Source: Mycolicibacterium litorale (GTDB taxonomy: Bacteria > Actinomycetota > Actinomycetes > Mycobacteriales > Mycobacteriaceae). Taken from it: a stretch of 64,000 bases of DNA. The stretch lies in contig NZ_AP022586.1 of NCBI RefSeq assembly GCF_010731695.1, positions 4,216,001 through 4,280,000 of the forward strand. Reading direction: 5' to 3'. Under the pieces are notes generated by a model. It was not told the origin of the DNA. It saw nothing but the letters and a program-made list of their open reading frames with translations, and did no database searches. The translations under genes and the position numbers were made by a program. Positions 26,430 to 36,240 of the stretch are shown one piece after another; the first letter of the stretch is position 1; the number at the start of each line of letters is the position of its first letter.

Positions 26430-27397
26430 TGACCACCTCCCTGCATCGCCGGTGCCTTGAGCACCGCCAGGCTGTCGACACGCCAGTTGTCACCGATCTT
26501 GTCGAAGTCCACGCGCACCGTCGCGGTGATGAACTTCAGGTCCTCGGCCTTGGTGCCGCGCTGCCCCTGCATCGCGAGCAGCATCGCCGCCTCGTTCTTC
26601 GACGACGACAGCACGGCGCTGCTGACCGCCCAGTATTCGTTGGTGGTCGCCCCGGCCTTGCGCGCGACGTCCTGCTGCGCCACCAACTGCGGCCGGTAGG
26701 CCTCGGTGGTCAGCGACTGCGCCCGGCTGAAGTCCTCGTCCATGGTCTCCACGCCGAAGCTCAGCATCTGCTCGACGATCCGCGGCCCCTGCTCGGCGAT
26801 CTGTGCCCGCGACTGGTCGAGCGCCTGTTCCTGCCGGTAGACCGTCAGGTAGGTCACGGCCACCGCGACGGCGGCCACCACGACGACACCGATCAGCACC
26901 TTGGCGGTGAACCGGCGCATATCGCGCTCCGGGCGTACGACGGGGCGCGCCTCGGTGCGCACCAGCAGGTCCGCGAAGGTGCGGTTGCGCCGGTCCCACA
27001 GCGGCCACAGCCATCCGACGAAGAGGCCCGCGGTGTCGAGGAGGTGCGCCAGTTCGCGCAGCAGCAGTCGGCCCAGCCCGGCCTCGCCGCCGTCGCGCCG
27101 CACCACGCGGATCCCGACCAGCGCGCGGCCCAGCGTCCAACCGGTCAGCGAAGGCACCAGCACCCGGTTGACGATCACCGCGAGCAGCGCCAGTACGGCC
27201 ACCGCCGTCAGCACCCACCACGACCACCCGATCCGCGGGCCCGCCAGGAACCACGGCGCGGTCGTCGCGACCACGGCCAGGCCCGGCAGCACGTCGACCG
27301 CGAGGGCGCCCGCCCGCACGTGCCACCTGGCGAGCGGCTCGGCGGGCACCGTCTCGGCGATCGGGGCCTCCGGCGGCGCGTCGACGACCGCCGTCAT
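26426..27397 (-). CDS. RDD-domain Mce-associated membrane protein (Rv0176-like)
   Basis: 323 residues. An N-terminal RDD domain with membrane spans (RAGALAVDVLPGLAVVATTA, LTGWTLGRALVGIRVVRRDG, about 28-150) is joined to a further membrane segment and an NTF2-like Mas domain (about 175-320). The fusion is the same as remembered for Rv0176. The ATG at 27397 overlaps the previous stop by 4 nt (ATGA). It is likely a membrane subunit or stabiliser of the Mce1 complex. Confidence 0.9.
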   Translation of the reverse strand: MTAVVDAPPEAPIAETVPAEPLARWHVRAGALAVDVLPGLAVVATTAPWFLAGPRIGWSWWVLTAVAVLALLAVIVNRVLVPSLTGWTLGRALVGIRVVRRDGGEAGLGRLLLRELAHLLDTAGLFVGWLWPLWDRRNRTFADLLVRTEARPVVRPERDMRRFTAKVLIGVVVVAAVAVAVTYLTVYRQEQALDQSRAQIAEQGPRIVEQMLSFGVETMDEDFSRAQSLTTEAYRPQLVAQQDVARKAGATTNEYWAVSSAVLSSSKNEAAMLLAMQGQRGTKAEDLKFITATVRVDFDKIGDNWRVDSLAVLKAPAMQGGGQ

Positions 27398-28065
27398 GAG
27401 GTCACCTGGTCGAGTTTGGCGACTTTGTACGCGCCTTCGTCGGGAGCCATCTGGACCCGGAGGCGATATCCCTGCTCCTGGTCGGCGGCCTCGGAGTTGG
27501 TCACCTTGACCCGCACCGCGACCAGCACGTCGATGGACCCGTCGTCGTTGTGCTTCTCCACCGCCGCGCGCATGTCGGACACCTGCACCTGCACGTTGGC
27601 GGCACGGTAGGCGTCGACGAGCAGCCCGCCGTACAACCCGGCCTGTACGCCGAAGTCGCCCGTCGAGCACTCGAGGATCTTGGCCTGGCTCTCGGTCATC
27701 GCCGCCGCGTCCGGAGCGTGGGTGGCTGCCACGCAGTCCCGCGCGGCCGCCAGGGCGGCGGCCTCGTTCGACGCGAGTTCCGCGCTGTCCTGGTGCGACC
27801 GCATCGCCAGGTATCCGCCGACGCCGGCACCGGCGCCGAGCAGCAGGAGCACGAGGCAGATCGCCGCCAGCCATCCGCGGCCCAGGCGCGGCGGGCGCCG
27901 CCCGTCGTCCCCGGTCAGCACACCGGTGTGCGCCTCGGGGCTGTCCTCGACGGGGGATTCGGTTGTGGGGTTGGCTGGGTCGTCTGAAGATACTGCTACC
28001 GACTGGTCCGGCGTTTCCTCAGCATCGGTGGGGTTCAGCTGGCGGGTGCCAGCATCTCCTTCCAT
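27394..28065 (-). CDS. Mce-associated membrane protein (Rv0175-like)
   Basis: 223 residues: an acidic, disordered cytoplasmic part (about 1-60), one membrane segment (GWLAAICLVLLLLGAGAGVG, about 64-83), and an outer NTF2-like domain with two Cys (near 110 and 132) that may pair. The ATG at 28065 has AGGAGA upstream and overlaps mce1F by 31 nt. It is the first of the four accessory genes that follow the mce genes. Confidence 0.88.
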   Translation of the reverse strand: MEGDAGTRQLNPTDAEETPDQSVAVSSDDPANPTTESPVEDSPEAHTGVLTGDDGRRPPRLGRGWLAAICLVLLLLGAGAGVGGYLAMRSHQDSAELASNEAAALAAARDCVAATHAPDAAAMTESQAKILECSTGDFGVQAGLYGGLLVDAYRAANVQVQVSDMRAAVEKHNDDGSIDVLVAVRVKVTNSEAADQEQGYRLRVQMAPDEGAYKVAKLDQVTS

Positions 28066-29594
28066 CCGTCGTCTCCTGGGTTGCTCGAATTGCTGACGTT
28101 GTACTTGACGCCGTCAGGTCCGACCACCTCGCCACTGGCTGGGTTGTACACAGCGGTTCCCGGTGGTCCTGGTGCCGGAGTGTAGATGCAGGGGTTGGGC
28201 TGCTGTCCACTGCACTGGACGCGGCCCTGCCCCGGCGGGCTCAACGGGTCGCTGACCGGCGACGGCGGCTGCGGGAGCTGATCGGCGGGCAGCGGGTTCA
28301 TCCCGTTGTTGATCGACGGGGCGGGGATCACGCCGTTGCGGCCCGGGTGCACCGGCTGGTTGCAGCGGGCACCGGCGGCCGGGCAGTCGCGGATCTGATT
28401 CGGATCGCCGTACCAGGGGTTGGTGCCCAGCGGCACGTACGGTTCGTCGCTGCGGCACTCCTTCGGCGTCGCCGCCCGCTTACCCGGCACGTCGGCGCAC
28501 GGATAGTTGCGCGCACCGCGGACGACGTTGGCCTGGAAGTCCTTCGGGATCTTGCAGTAGGTGCCCGACGGCAGCTCTTTCATGCTGGTGTCGGCCGGCG
28601 CACGCCACTCCGATGCGGGCAGGAACCCGGTCAGACACGGCGGCGGCTGGTTGATCGACAGACCGAAGTGCAGCAGGCCCTCGCCCTCGAAGATCGTGCC
28701 CGCCTGCGCGACCGACGCGCCCTGCGGCAGCACCACCAGGGCCTGTTCCAGGCCCTTGTTGTAGCGCTTGAGCATGTCGATGACCACGGCCAGATTGGCC
28801 AGCGTCTGCGGCAACGAGTCCCGCACGCCGCTGAACACCGCGTTGAGCTGGTCGGCGGTCGGCGCGGCCTGCTGCAGCCCGCTGCGCAGTGCGGCGTCCT
28901 GTTCGGCCGACTGGGCCGCCAGGATGTTCAGGTTGCGCGACCACTGCGCGATGTTGTCGCCGGAGTTCACCTGGCTCTCCAGGATCGGCGCCGAATTCGC
29001 GATGATGTCGTTGACCGGACCCAGGTTGTCCTTGAAGTCCTGGGCGATCAACGTGGTGGAGTCCACCAGCCGCTGCAACGACGGGCCGAGGCCGCCGACC
29101 GCGTCCGCGGTCTCGGTGAGCAGCGCGTCGATCTTCTCCCTGGGCAGCACGGCAAGGCCCTCGTTGGCCGCATCGAGTGCGGGTCCCACCTCGCTGGGCA
29201 CCGTGCTCTTGGTGATGGTCTGCCCGTCGCTGAAGTACTGGCCCGGGTTGCCGGTCGACACCAGGTCGAGGTACTGCTCACCGATGGCCGAGACCGAGTG
29301 CACGTTGGCGCTCGCATCGACCGGGATCCTGTACCGGTTGTCGATGCTCATCGTCGCCTTGGCGGCGCGCTCGGTGGGCTCGACCGCGGTGACCTTGCCG
29401 ATCGTCGTGCCGCGGTAGGTGACGTTGGCGGTTGAGTAGAGGCCGCCCGACCTCGGCAGTTCGGCGTGCAGCGTGTACTGCCCGATCCCGACCAGGCTGG
29501 GCACCCGCAGGTAATACCAGCCGAGCACCGCGAGCGCGATCACCGTCAGCACCGTGAAGATGATCAGCTGGATCTTGATGAAGCGAGTCAGCAC
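28035..29594 (-). CDS. mce1F: Mce family protein Mce1F
   Basis: 519 residues. An N-terminal membrane anchor (FIKIQLIIFTVLTVIALAVL) is followed by the MCE/MlaD domain (about 40-115, ending SVSAIGEQYLDLVS), a long helical region that builds the lipid channel (about 130-310), and a Pro/Gly-rich C-terminus with several Cys. Six different Mce subunits (A-F) form one hexameric tube that carries fatty or mycolic acids across the envelope to the YrbE permease. The GTG at 29594 lies 3 nt after the mce1E stop. Confidence 0.93.
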   Translation of the reverse strand: MLTRFIKIQLIIFTVLTVIALAVLGWYYLRVPSLVGIGQYTLHAELPRSGGLYSTANVTYRGTTIGKVTAVEPTERAAKATMSIDNRYRIPVDASANVHSVSAIGEQYLDLVSTGNPGQYFSDGQTITKSTVPSEVGPALDAANEGLAVLPREKIDALLTETADAVGGLGPSLQRLVDSTTLIAQDFKDNLGPVNDIIANSAPILESQVNSGDNIAQWSRNLNILAAQSAEQDAALRSGLQQAAPTADQLNAVFSGVRDSLPQTLANLAVVIDMLKRYNKGLEQALVVLPQGASVAQAGTIFEGEGLLHFGLSINQPPPCLTGFLPASEWRAPADTSMKELPSGTYCKIPKDFQANVVRGARNYPCADVPGKRAATPKECRSDEPYVPLGTNPWYGDPNQIRDCPAAGARCNQPVHPGRNGVIPAPSINNGMNPLPADQLPQPPSPVSDPLSPPGQGRVQCSGQQPNPCIYTPAPGPPGTAVYNPASGEVVGPDGVKYNVSNSSNPGDDGWKEMLAPAS

Positions 29595-29597
29595 CGC

Positions 29598-30749
29598 TCA
29601 CTCACCCCTTTCGACCAGCGGTCCGTTCGGTGCGCTGTGCGCGTTCGGCGTGAAGCGCACGTCCGGGATCATTGTCGCCGGGTCGCGGCCCCACGACTGT
29701 TCGAGCGCGCGGGCCATACCCGACACACCGGTGCCGGACAGGAAAGCGTTATCGAGGGCCGACAACGTCAGGTCCACGTTCAGCGACACGTTGATGTAGT
29801 CCCCGCGCACCACCTTCGGGATGTTCTCGATGCTGAACGGGGCGGTCAGCATCAGCTTGAGCGCACCGATCAGGTACGGCGACGACCTGGCCAACTGCTT
29901 GAGCGGACGCTGCAGGTTCTGCAGGTTGGTGTTCAGGGGGTCCTGGGCCTGGCCGAGGTAGGTGTCGGCCGCGCGGCTGATGCGGCCCACCGCGATCACG
30001 GCGTCGGCGAACAGATCCCGCGTCTCGGCGAAGTGCTCGATCAGCGGCGGGAACTCGGTGAGCACACGGTCGAGGGTGTCGTTGCGGCTCGCCACGATGT
30101 TGAGCAACCGGTTCGTCGAGTCGATGGCGCGGGTGAGGTCTTCACGCTGCTGGTTGAGCTCGTCGGTGAACACGTCGAGCCGGCCGAGGAACTCGCGGAT
30201 CTGCTCCGCCCGCCCGGTCAGCAGGTTGTTCACCTCGGTCTGGATCACCTCGAGGTTGGGGATGCCTCCGCCGCGCAGGATCGTCGCGATGCTGGCGAGC
30301 ACCCGCTCGGTGGTGGGGAACGCCGAGGCGTTCTTCAGCGGGATGGTGTCCCCGTCGCGAAGCGGCTCCGACGACGGATCCGGTGGTGCCTCCAGCTCGA
30401 CGTGCTGGGACCCCAGGAGGCTGGTCTGACCGATCTTGGCCAGCGCGTTGGACGGCAGTTCGACACCCGGCTGGATGCCCAGCTTGAGGGTTGCGACCCA
30501 GTTCTTCAGCTCGATCGCGCGGACGGTCCCGACGAAGACGTCGGCCACCCGGACCCGGCTGTTGACGTTGAGCGCCAACGTGTCCGGCATCTGGACGTAC
30601 ACCGTCATGGCATCGCCGCCGGTGCCCGGACCGCCGGGCAACGGCACGTTCGCGATGCCCTTCCACGAACCGCACGACGTCAGCACCACCGCGGCCACGG
30701 CGAGCGCGACCGTGCGGGTGGCGAGACGACGGATCCTGTGCTTCATCAC
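29598..30749 (-). CDS. lprK: Mce family lipoprotein Mce1E (LprK)
   Basis: 383 residues. As in all MceE subunits it is a lipoprotein: AVAAVVLTSC is the lipobox, Cys26. The MCE domain spans about 45-125 (NSRVRVADVFVGTVRAIELK, LLGSQHVELE), and the helical part about 150-290. Start is GTG at 30749 or the adjacent ATG at 30746; the former overlaps the mce1D stop. It forms part of the Mce1 hexamer. Confidence 0.93.
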   Translation of the reverse strand: MMKHRIRRLATRTVALAVAAVVLTSCGSWKGIANVPLPGGPGTGGDAMTVYVQMPDTLALNVNSRVRVADVFVGTVRAIELKNWVATLKLGIQPGVELPSNALAKIGQTSLLGSQHVELEAPPDPSSEPLRDGDTIPLKNASAFPTTERVLASIATILRGGGIPNLEVIQTEVNNLLTGRAEQIREFLGRLDVFTDELNQQREDLTRAIDSTNRLLNIVASRNDTLDRVLTEFPPLIEHFAETRDLFADAVIAVGRISRAADTYLGQAQDPLNTNLQNLQRPLKQLARSSPYLIGALKLMLTAPFSIENIPKVVRGDYINVSLNVDLTLSALDNAFLSGTGVSGMARALEQSWGRDPATMIPDVRFTPNAHSAPNGPLVERGE

Positions 30750-32392
30750 GGCGCTCCTGCTTCAGCGGGCAACGGCGGGCCTGCCGGTGCGGGTGCCTGC
30801 GCGGCGGGCGCGGGTCCTGGCGCCGGACCCGACAGCGGGGAGCCCCCGGGGTCGCCCGGGATGACACCCGGGGCGGGTGCGGGCGGCGGGCCGGGTTGCG
30901 GGTACCACGGCGGCGGCAACGGATTGCGTTCGTCGAAGGCGTTCGGCGGGCCGGGCAGGTTGCCGTCGCGCGTGGTGCCGAACGCGGGCGGTGCACCCGG
31001 GATCGGCGCGTCGGGTCCGCCGAGCAGCGCGGCCAGCGACTGCGGCGTCAGCATGTTCGCGGTGAACGGCTGCACGTCGACGCCCTGCATCCCCGGGGCG
31101 ACGACCCAGCCGGGCTCGTGGTTGCCGTGGGAGAACAACGTGTCGCGGGAGAAGATGCCGGGCACCGTGGTGTCCTTGTATCCCGGCGGCGGGCGCAGCC
31201 GGTCCTCGGAGTAGGCGATCATCTTCGGCAACGTCATGGCCGTGCTGATCTGGTTCAACCCGAACGGCGGGAAGTTGAACTTCAGCGCATCGAGGATCGG
31301 CGCCAGGTACTGCGCGCACAGTTCCGCCGACTCCTGGTAGCCCAGCCGGCTGCCCGCCTGGATCGCACTGCAGATGAACTGCATCGGGTTGGCCATGCCG
31401 TTGATGACCGGCACACCGACGATGCCGCCGTTGACCGGTGAGCTGATGTTGAGGATGTTGCCGCCCAGGTTCGGTAACACGTGCAGACCCGTTTCCAGAC
31501 CGTCGAGCGGTTCGGGCTGCAGGATCGCGTTGGTCACGTCGGCGAGGTTGTTGATGTCCTTGGTCAGGACCTCACTGTTCTCGTCGAGGAACCCGCGCGT
31601 GGTGGTGAGCAGCTCGTTGAGGTCCTGCAGCGCGGTCGCCAGCTCGCGGTCGGTGTTGGTGAACGAGTTGGTGAACTGCGCCAGGTCGTCATTGAGGGCG
31701 ACGAACTGCTGATCGCTGCGGTAGAGCGCGTTGACGAACAACGCGAGGCTCTTGACCACGCTGAAGAAGTCACCGCGGCCCTCGTTGAGGGTGGTCAGCG
31801 CCTCCGAGAGGCTGTTCAACGTCGTGTTGATCTGCTTTCCCTTGCCGGACAGACCGTCGGCGAAGGACTCGATCACGTCACCGAACGGACCCTTGGGCTG
31901 GTCCGGCGTGGGGCCGAGGTCGGTGAGGATGCGGTCGAGCGAGTCACGCAGCTCGTCGTACTCGACGGGCACCTGGGTGCGGTCGATCGGGATGACCGCG
32001 TCATCCTCCATGACCGGGCCGCCCGTGTACGGCGGGGCCAGCTGAATGGTGCGCGAGGCCACCAGGCTCGGGTTGAGGATCGACGCGGTGGCGTTCGCGG
32101 GCACCTTGTACTTCGACTCGTAGCTGAAGGTCACCTTCATCTTGTCGCCCGCCGGTTCGATCTTGTCGATCGTGCCGACCCGCACACCCATGATCTGCAC
32201 CTTGTCGCCGGGGTACAGCGCCAGGGTGTCGGAGAAGTACGCCACGACGGTGTTCGTGGACAGCCTCTTGTACAGCTGCCAGCCCGCGAACGCGGCCACC
32301 AGCGCCAGCACCACGACAAGCGTGCCGATGATCACCGAAGCGCGTGACAACGTCGGCATCTTCATGTTCCGCACGTTGAAGATCGTTGACAT
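30746..32392 (-). CDS. mce1D: Mce family protein Mce1D
   Basis: 548 residues. Membrane anchor at about 19-40 (IIGTLVVVLALVAAFAGWQL), MCE domain at about 48-125 (GDKVQIMGVRVGTIDKIEPA), helical channel region to about 320, then a long Pro/Gly/Ala-rich C-terminal tail of about 110 residues (PPPWYPQPGPPPAPAPG) expected to be disordered. It is a component of the Mce1 lipid channel. It overlaps mce1E by 4 nt and is separated from mce1C by 14 nt. Confidence 0.93.
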   Translation of the reverse strand: MSTIFNVRNMKMPTLSRASVIIGTLVVVLALVAAFAGWQLYKRLSTNTVVAYFSDTLALYPGDKVQIMGVRVGTIDKIEPAGDKMKVTFSYESKYKVPANATASILNPSLVASRTIQLAPPYTGGPVMEDDAVIPIDRTQVPVEYDELRDSLDRILTDLGPTPDQPKGPFGDVIESFADGLSGKGKQINTTLNSLSEALTTLNEGRGDFFSVVKSLALFVNALYRSDQQFVALNDDLAQFTNSFTNTDRELATALQDLNELLTTTRGFLDENSEVLTKDINNLADVTNAILQPEPLDGLETGLHVLPNLGGNILNISSPVNGGIVGVPVINGMANPMQFICSAIQAGSRLGYQESAELCAQYLAPILDALKFNFPPFGLNQISTAMTLPKMIAYSEDRLRPPPGYKDTTVPGIFSRDTLFSHGNHEPGWVVAPGMQGVDVQPFTANMLTPQSLAALLGGPDAPIPGAPPAFGTTRDGNLPGPPNAFDERNPLPPPWYPQPGPPPAPAPGVIPGDPGGSPLSGPAPGPAPAAQAPAPAGPPLPAEAGAP

Positions 32393-32406
32393 TGATCAGG
32401 CCCCCG

Positions 32407-33993
32407 TCATTGTTGAGATCCCGGCGGGAGGAACGGTGGATTGCCCGGCAGCGGACCCGTCTGGGCGGGCGACAGCTGCTGGCCCGGCCCCGGCGGCGGC
32501 GGCGGACCCGGCAGCGCCGGCGGCGGCGGCACGTTGTTCACCTGACCGCCTACGGCCGTCGGACCGGGGAACGGTCCCGGCGGCTCGTTGCGCGCACCCG
32601 GCGGGGCCGGCGGCAGCGGCACGGGCGTACCCGGCACCACGGGCGCCTGCTGACCCGGCACCCCGGAACTGGCGACGCCGGGAGTGGGCAACATGCCGTT
32701 CGGGTTCGGCTCCGACGTCGCCACGTTGGGCCGGCCGTGGTAGTTCGGACCGTAGGGATTGTCGCCGAACGGGCCGACGCTCAGGTCCGCACACGGCAGC
32801 GGATTGCCCGGTGTGGGCAGGCCGTCGGCCGGCGGGGTGTAGGAACATGGGTCGCCCCTCGGCACCGCGGGATTCGGGTACTCCGGAGTGCCCTGCAGGG
32901 TCGCCGGCGCAGGCGGCGGCGCACCGTTGGGCTGACGCACCCCGTTCGGATCCGGGAACTGGTAGGCCGGCAGACCGGCGTCACGCCAGAACTTCTGCGG
33001 GTCGATGCCGCGCTTCTTGAACGCCGCGTCGACGTACGGCTGCAGGATCCAGTAGGGCGCCAGGTTGACCAGCATGACCTTGAAGTACGGGCCGGACGCG
33101 AAGGCCTCGGCCAGCGATGCGGTGAACTTGCTCAGCGTGGTCAGCACGTCGACCAGGTCGAATTTGCGCTCGACGAGGATGTCGCTGATCACGCGCAGCT
33201 GCTCGAGCACCCTGTTGAGGTTCGGGTTGTCGTCGATGAAGCCCTCGACCTGCTCCGAGAACGCCGACACCCGCTCCAGCAGCTGGCCGACGGCGTAGCT
33301 GCGCTCGTTGATCGCGGCCAGCAGGGTCTGCGCGTTGACCAGCAGCGCATTCACCTGACCGCTGCGCTCACCCAGCACCCCGGCGATCTTGTTGGCATTG
33401 GCCAGCAGCTGTTTGAGCTGCTCGTCGCGCTTACCGATGGTGTCGGAGAAGCGGGCCACCCCGTCGAGCGCCGCGCTCAGGTGCGGATAGGTCTGGTCGA
33501 TCGTCTCCGACAGCACATTGAGCGACTCGCGCACCGATGTGGTGTCCCAGCCGGATGCCGACTTGGTGAGGTCGAAGAACGCGTCGTAGATCTGGTACGG
33601 CGTGGTCGTCTGCCCCAGCGGCAGAATTCCGTTCGCCTCCAGCGCAGTCGACCCACGCGGCTCGATCTCGATGTTCTTGCGGCCCAGAATCGTATCCGTG
33701 CGAATCGCCGCGCGGCTGTCACTGCCGATCTGCGTACCGCCCAGCGTGAAGCCGACGACGACCTTGTCGCCCTCGATCTCGGTCTTGAGCACCTCGCCGA
33801 CGTCGACGCCGGCGATGCGGACCTTGTCGCCGGGGTTGATGCCGCCGGTGTCGCCGAACTGCGCGAAGTACCTCGGCTTGGCGAACAGCATAGGCACGCT
33901 GGCGAAGCTCTGTCCGACCCCGACGACGAGCACCAGGATGATGATGCCCATCAACCCGCCGCGGAGGCGGTTCGATCCCTCGAGCGTTCTCAT
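32407..33993 (-). CDS. mce1C: Mce family protein Mce1C
   Basis: 528 residues from ATG at 33993, which overlaps the mce1B stop by 4 nt; an upstream GTG (34005) is less likely. Membrane anchor at about 14-31, MCE domain at about 35-115 (GDKVRIAGVDVGEVLKTEIE, ILGRKNIEIEPRG), helical region to about 310, and a Pro-rich tail of about 190 residues. It is a subunit of the Mce1 transporter. Confidence 0.93.
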   Translation of the reverse strand: MRTLEGSNRLRGGLMGIIILVLVVGVGQSFASVPMLFAKPRYFAQFGDTGGINPGDKVRIAGVDVGEVLKTEIEGDKVVVGFTLGGTQIGSDSRAAIRTDTILGRKNIEIEPRGSTALEANGILPLGQTTTPYQIYDAFFDLTKSASGWDTTSVRESLNVLSETIDQTYPHLSAALDGVARFSDTIGKRDEQLKQLLANANKIAGVLGERSGQVNALLVNAQTLLAAINERSYAVGQLLERVSAFSEQVEGFIDDNPNLNRVLEQLRVISDILVERKFDLVDVLTTLSKFTASLAEAFASGPYFKVMLVNLAPYWILQPYVDAAFKKRGIDPQKFWRDAGLPAYQFPDPNGVRQPNGAPPPAPATLQGTPEYPNPAVPRGDPCSYTPPADGLPTPGNPLPCADLSVGPFGDNPYGPNYHGRPNVATSEPNPNGMLPTPGVASSGVPGQQAPVVPGTPVPLPPAPPGARNEPPGPFPGPTAVGGQVNNVPPPPALPGPPPPPGPGQQLSPAQTGPLPGNPPFLPPGSQQ

Positions 33994-35021
33994 TGCGGAG
34001 TGCACCTACCCGTGGGCTGACCCCACACCTTGACGGTGCGCACCGGCCCGCCCGGCTGCAGGCCATTGAGCTTGAGCGTCACGTCGCAGGCGTAGAAGTT
34101 GAAGAAGTCGCCGTACACGCCGCCGGCGCGGCCGATGATCTTCAACGCGTTCGGCAACCGGACGAGGATGTCATTGAGCTGACCCTTCTGCTCGACCAGC
34201 GGCTGCTGGGTGGCCTCCAGGTAGCCGACCGTGTCCTGCAGCAGCGGCCGGTTCTCGGCGAGCAGGTCGGCCACGGTGCCCGCGGCGTCGCTGATGTCGG
34301 CGACCGACGACGCGATCGGGTCGGCGCGGTTCTTCAAACCGGTGATGAGCCGCTCGAAGTTCACCAGCGTTTCGTCGAACTGCTCCTGGTGCCTGACGGT
34401 GGTGTCGAGCACGGTGTTGAGGTTGCGGATCACCTCACCGATCGCCTGGTCTCGATCGGCCAGCGCCGACGTCAGCGACGCGGTCTGGTCGAGGATGTCG
34501 TTGATGGTGCCGCCCTGCCCCTGGAATACCGTGATGATCGACCTGGCGATGTTGTTGACCTTCTCCGGGTCGAGCGCCCGGAACAGCGGGCGGAAACCGC
34601 CGATGAGCGCGTCGAGGTCCAGCGCGGGTTCGGTGCGCTCGACCGGGATGGTGCCGCCGGAGGGCATCTTCCGATCGCTGTCGCCGCGCTTGAGTTCGAG
34701 GTAGCGGTCGCCGATCAGGTTCAGGTAGCGCACCGACGCGGTGGACTCGTCGAACAGGGGCAGGGACCGGTCGACCTTGAAGTCGACCTTGACCCGGCTG
34801 CCCCCTTCGATCAGCTCGATCTTGGAGACCTTGCCGACCTCGACGCCGGAGGCGCGGACGAACTGGCCGGGCCGCAGGCCGCTGACATTGGTGAAGATCG
34901 CCGAGTAGCCGGTGGTGCGATCGAAACGCATCTGACCGAACACCACGATGATGATCGCGGTGAACAGCAGCAGCACCAGCGAGAAGGCGCCGAGTTTGAG
35001 TGCGGTACCGGTGATTTTCAT
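33990..35021 (-). CDS. mce1B: Mce family protein Mce1B
   Basis: 343 residues, the shortest of the six subunits and without a Pro-rich tail. Membrane anchor at about 7-28 (LGAFSLVLLLFTAIIIVVFG), MCE domain at about 38-110 (FVRASGVEVGKVSKIELIEG, YLNLIGDRYLELKRG), helical region to about 310, and a Cys pair near the C-terminus. The ATG at 35021 overlaps mce1A by 4 nt. Confidence 0.94.
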   Translation of the reverse strand: MKITGTALKLGAFSLVLLLFTAIIIVVFGQMRFDRTTGYSAIFTNVSGLRPGQFVRASGVEVGKVSKIELIEGGSRVKVDFKVDRSLPLFDESTASVRYLNLIGDRYLELKRGDSDRKMPSGGTIPVERTEPALDLDALIGGFRPLFRALDPEKVNNIARSIITVFQGQGGTINDILDQTASLTSALADRDQAIGEVIRNLNTVLDTTVRHQEQFDETLVNFERLITGLKNRADPIASSVADISDAAGTVADLLAENRPLLQDTVGYLEATQQPLVEQKGQLNDILVRLPNALKIIGRAGGVYGDFFNFYACDVTLKLNGLQPGGPVRTVKVWGQPTGRCTPQ

Positions 35022-36238
35022 GGGTTGATCGTGTTCTCCCCGATCTGGCGTCCCCAGACGTATTCGATGGCGATCGGTTGACCGAGTTCGAGATGGTTGT
35101 ACGGCGCAAGGGAGGCGCCTGTGTCGAGGACCAGGTACGGCGCGGGCCACAGATCCCGGGTGATGGGCTGCCAGCAGCCGGGCCGCCCCTCCGGACCACC
35201 CTTGGCGTTCACGCGCGGCAGGTTGTCCGGGTACACGTACGGGTTGCCCGCGCCGAGGGCCTCGGAGTGGGTGTTGAGCGAATAGCCGTTCCCGCCCAGC
35301 GACGACGAGATCTTCGGCTCCACGTCGTGGAAGTTGCGGATCGTGCAGAACAGCGCGGGGCTGTACTCGTCGAGCAGCGCACTCGTCGGGATGAGGTCCT
35401 CCGCACCGCGGACCAGGTAGGGACCACCACGTTCGAACACCTCACCGCCGGTGTTGCCGAAGCCGACCGCCGCGATGAGCGCCTGATCGAGGTTGCCGCG
35501 CTGTTCGTTGAGCGTGCGGGCCGTGGTCACCGCATTCTCCAGCCCGTCGAACAGATCGGGGGCGGCGTTGGCGTACACCTCGCCGAGGTCGGCCAGCCCG
35601 CGGACGTCCCGTCGGATCTGCGGCATCTGCGGGTTGAGGTCGGCCAGGATCGCGTTGCCGTTGACGATCGACTCGCCGAAGCGGTCGCCGAGGCCGTCCA
35701 GGGCCTGCGCGGTCGCGGTCAGGGTCTGGTTCAGCTTGACCGGGTCCACCTTCTCCGCCACCGACACGACGGTCTCGAACAGCGTGTTGAACTCCGTCGT
35801 CACGCTGGTCACGTCGATGACGTCGGTGGACTTGATCCGCTGCGGGACCGGGTCGGGCGGCGTGGTGAACGAGACGTACTTGTTGCCGAACACCGTGGTC
35901 GCCGAGATGTCCGCAAGCACGTTCGCCGGGATCAGCTGCATGTACTTCGTGTCGACCTCGAGCGTGATCCTGGCCCGGGGATCGTTGCCGACGCTGACCG
36001 CGTTGACCTCGGCGACGCGGCCGATCTCCACACCGTTGTAGGTGACCTTGGTGCCGGGGTCGAGGTTCAGGCCGGCGCGGGCGGCCATCATGGTCAGCTT
36101 CTCGCGCGAAGCGAAGTCGCCGCGGAACTGAAACCACACCACCGTCGCGACGACGGCGAAGACGAGCAGCAGAACGAGTCCGGCGAGCTTGTAAGGAGGC
36201 TTGCGCGGATTGTTGACCGGCGCTTGGGGAGAGCTCAT
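35018..36238 (-). CDS. mce1A: Mce family protein Mce1A
   Basis: 406 residues. Membrane anchor at about 17-36, MCE domain at about 45-125 (GTKVTYNGVEIGRVAEVNAV, FGNKYVSFTTPPDP), helical region to about 290, and a C-terminal part very like Mtb Mce1A (GCWQPITRDLWPAPYLV, EYVWGRQIGENTINP). The Mtb protein carries an extra hydrophobic segment between its NGYSL and NPY blocks; here only about 15 residues (NTHSEALGAG) lie there. Mce1A is the subunit first linked to cell entry and works in fatty and mycolic acid import. It starts 2 nt after yrbE1B. Confidence 0.94.
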   Translation of the reverse strand: MSSPQAPVNNPRKPPYKLAGLVLLLVFAVVATVVWFQFRGDFASREKLTMMAARAGLNLDPGTKVTYNGVEIGRVAEVNAVSVGNDPRARITLEVDTKYMQLIPANVLADISATTVFGNKYVSFTTPPDPVPQRIKSTDVIDVTSVTTEFNTLFETVVSVAEKVDPVKLNQTLTATAQALDGLGDRFGESIVNGNAILADLNPQMPQIRRDVRGLADLGEVYANAAPDLFDGLENAVTTARTLNEQRGNLDQALIAAVGFGNTGGEVFERGGPYLVRGAEDLIPTSALLDEYSPALFCTIRNFHDVEPKISSSLGGNGYSLNTHSEALGAGNPYVYPDNLPRVNAKGGPEGRPGCWQPITRDLWPAPYLVLDTGASLAPYNHLELGQPIAIEYVWGRQIGENTINP

Positions 36239-36240
36239 CG

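Noticed and set aside
34435..35199. 254-codon minus-strand frame across the mce1A/mce1B junction
   Set aside because: It is out of frame with two clear Mce genes that are fully open.
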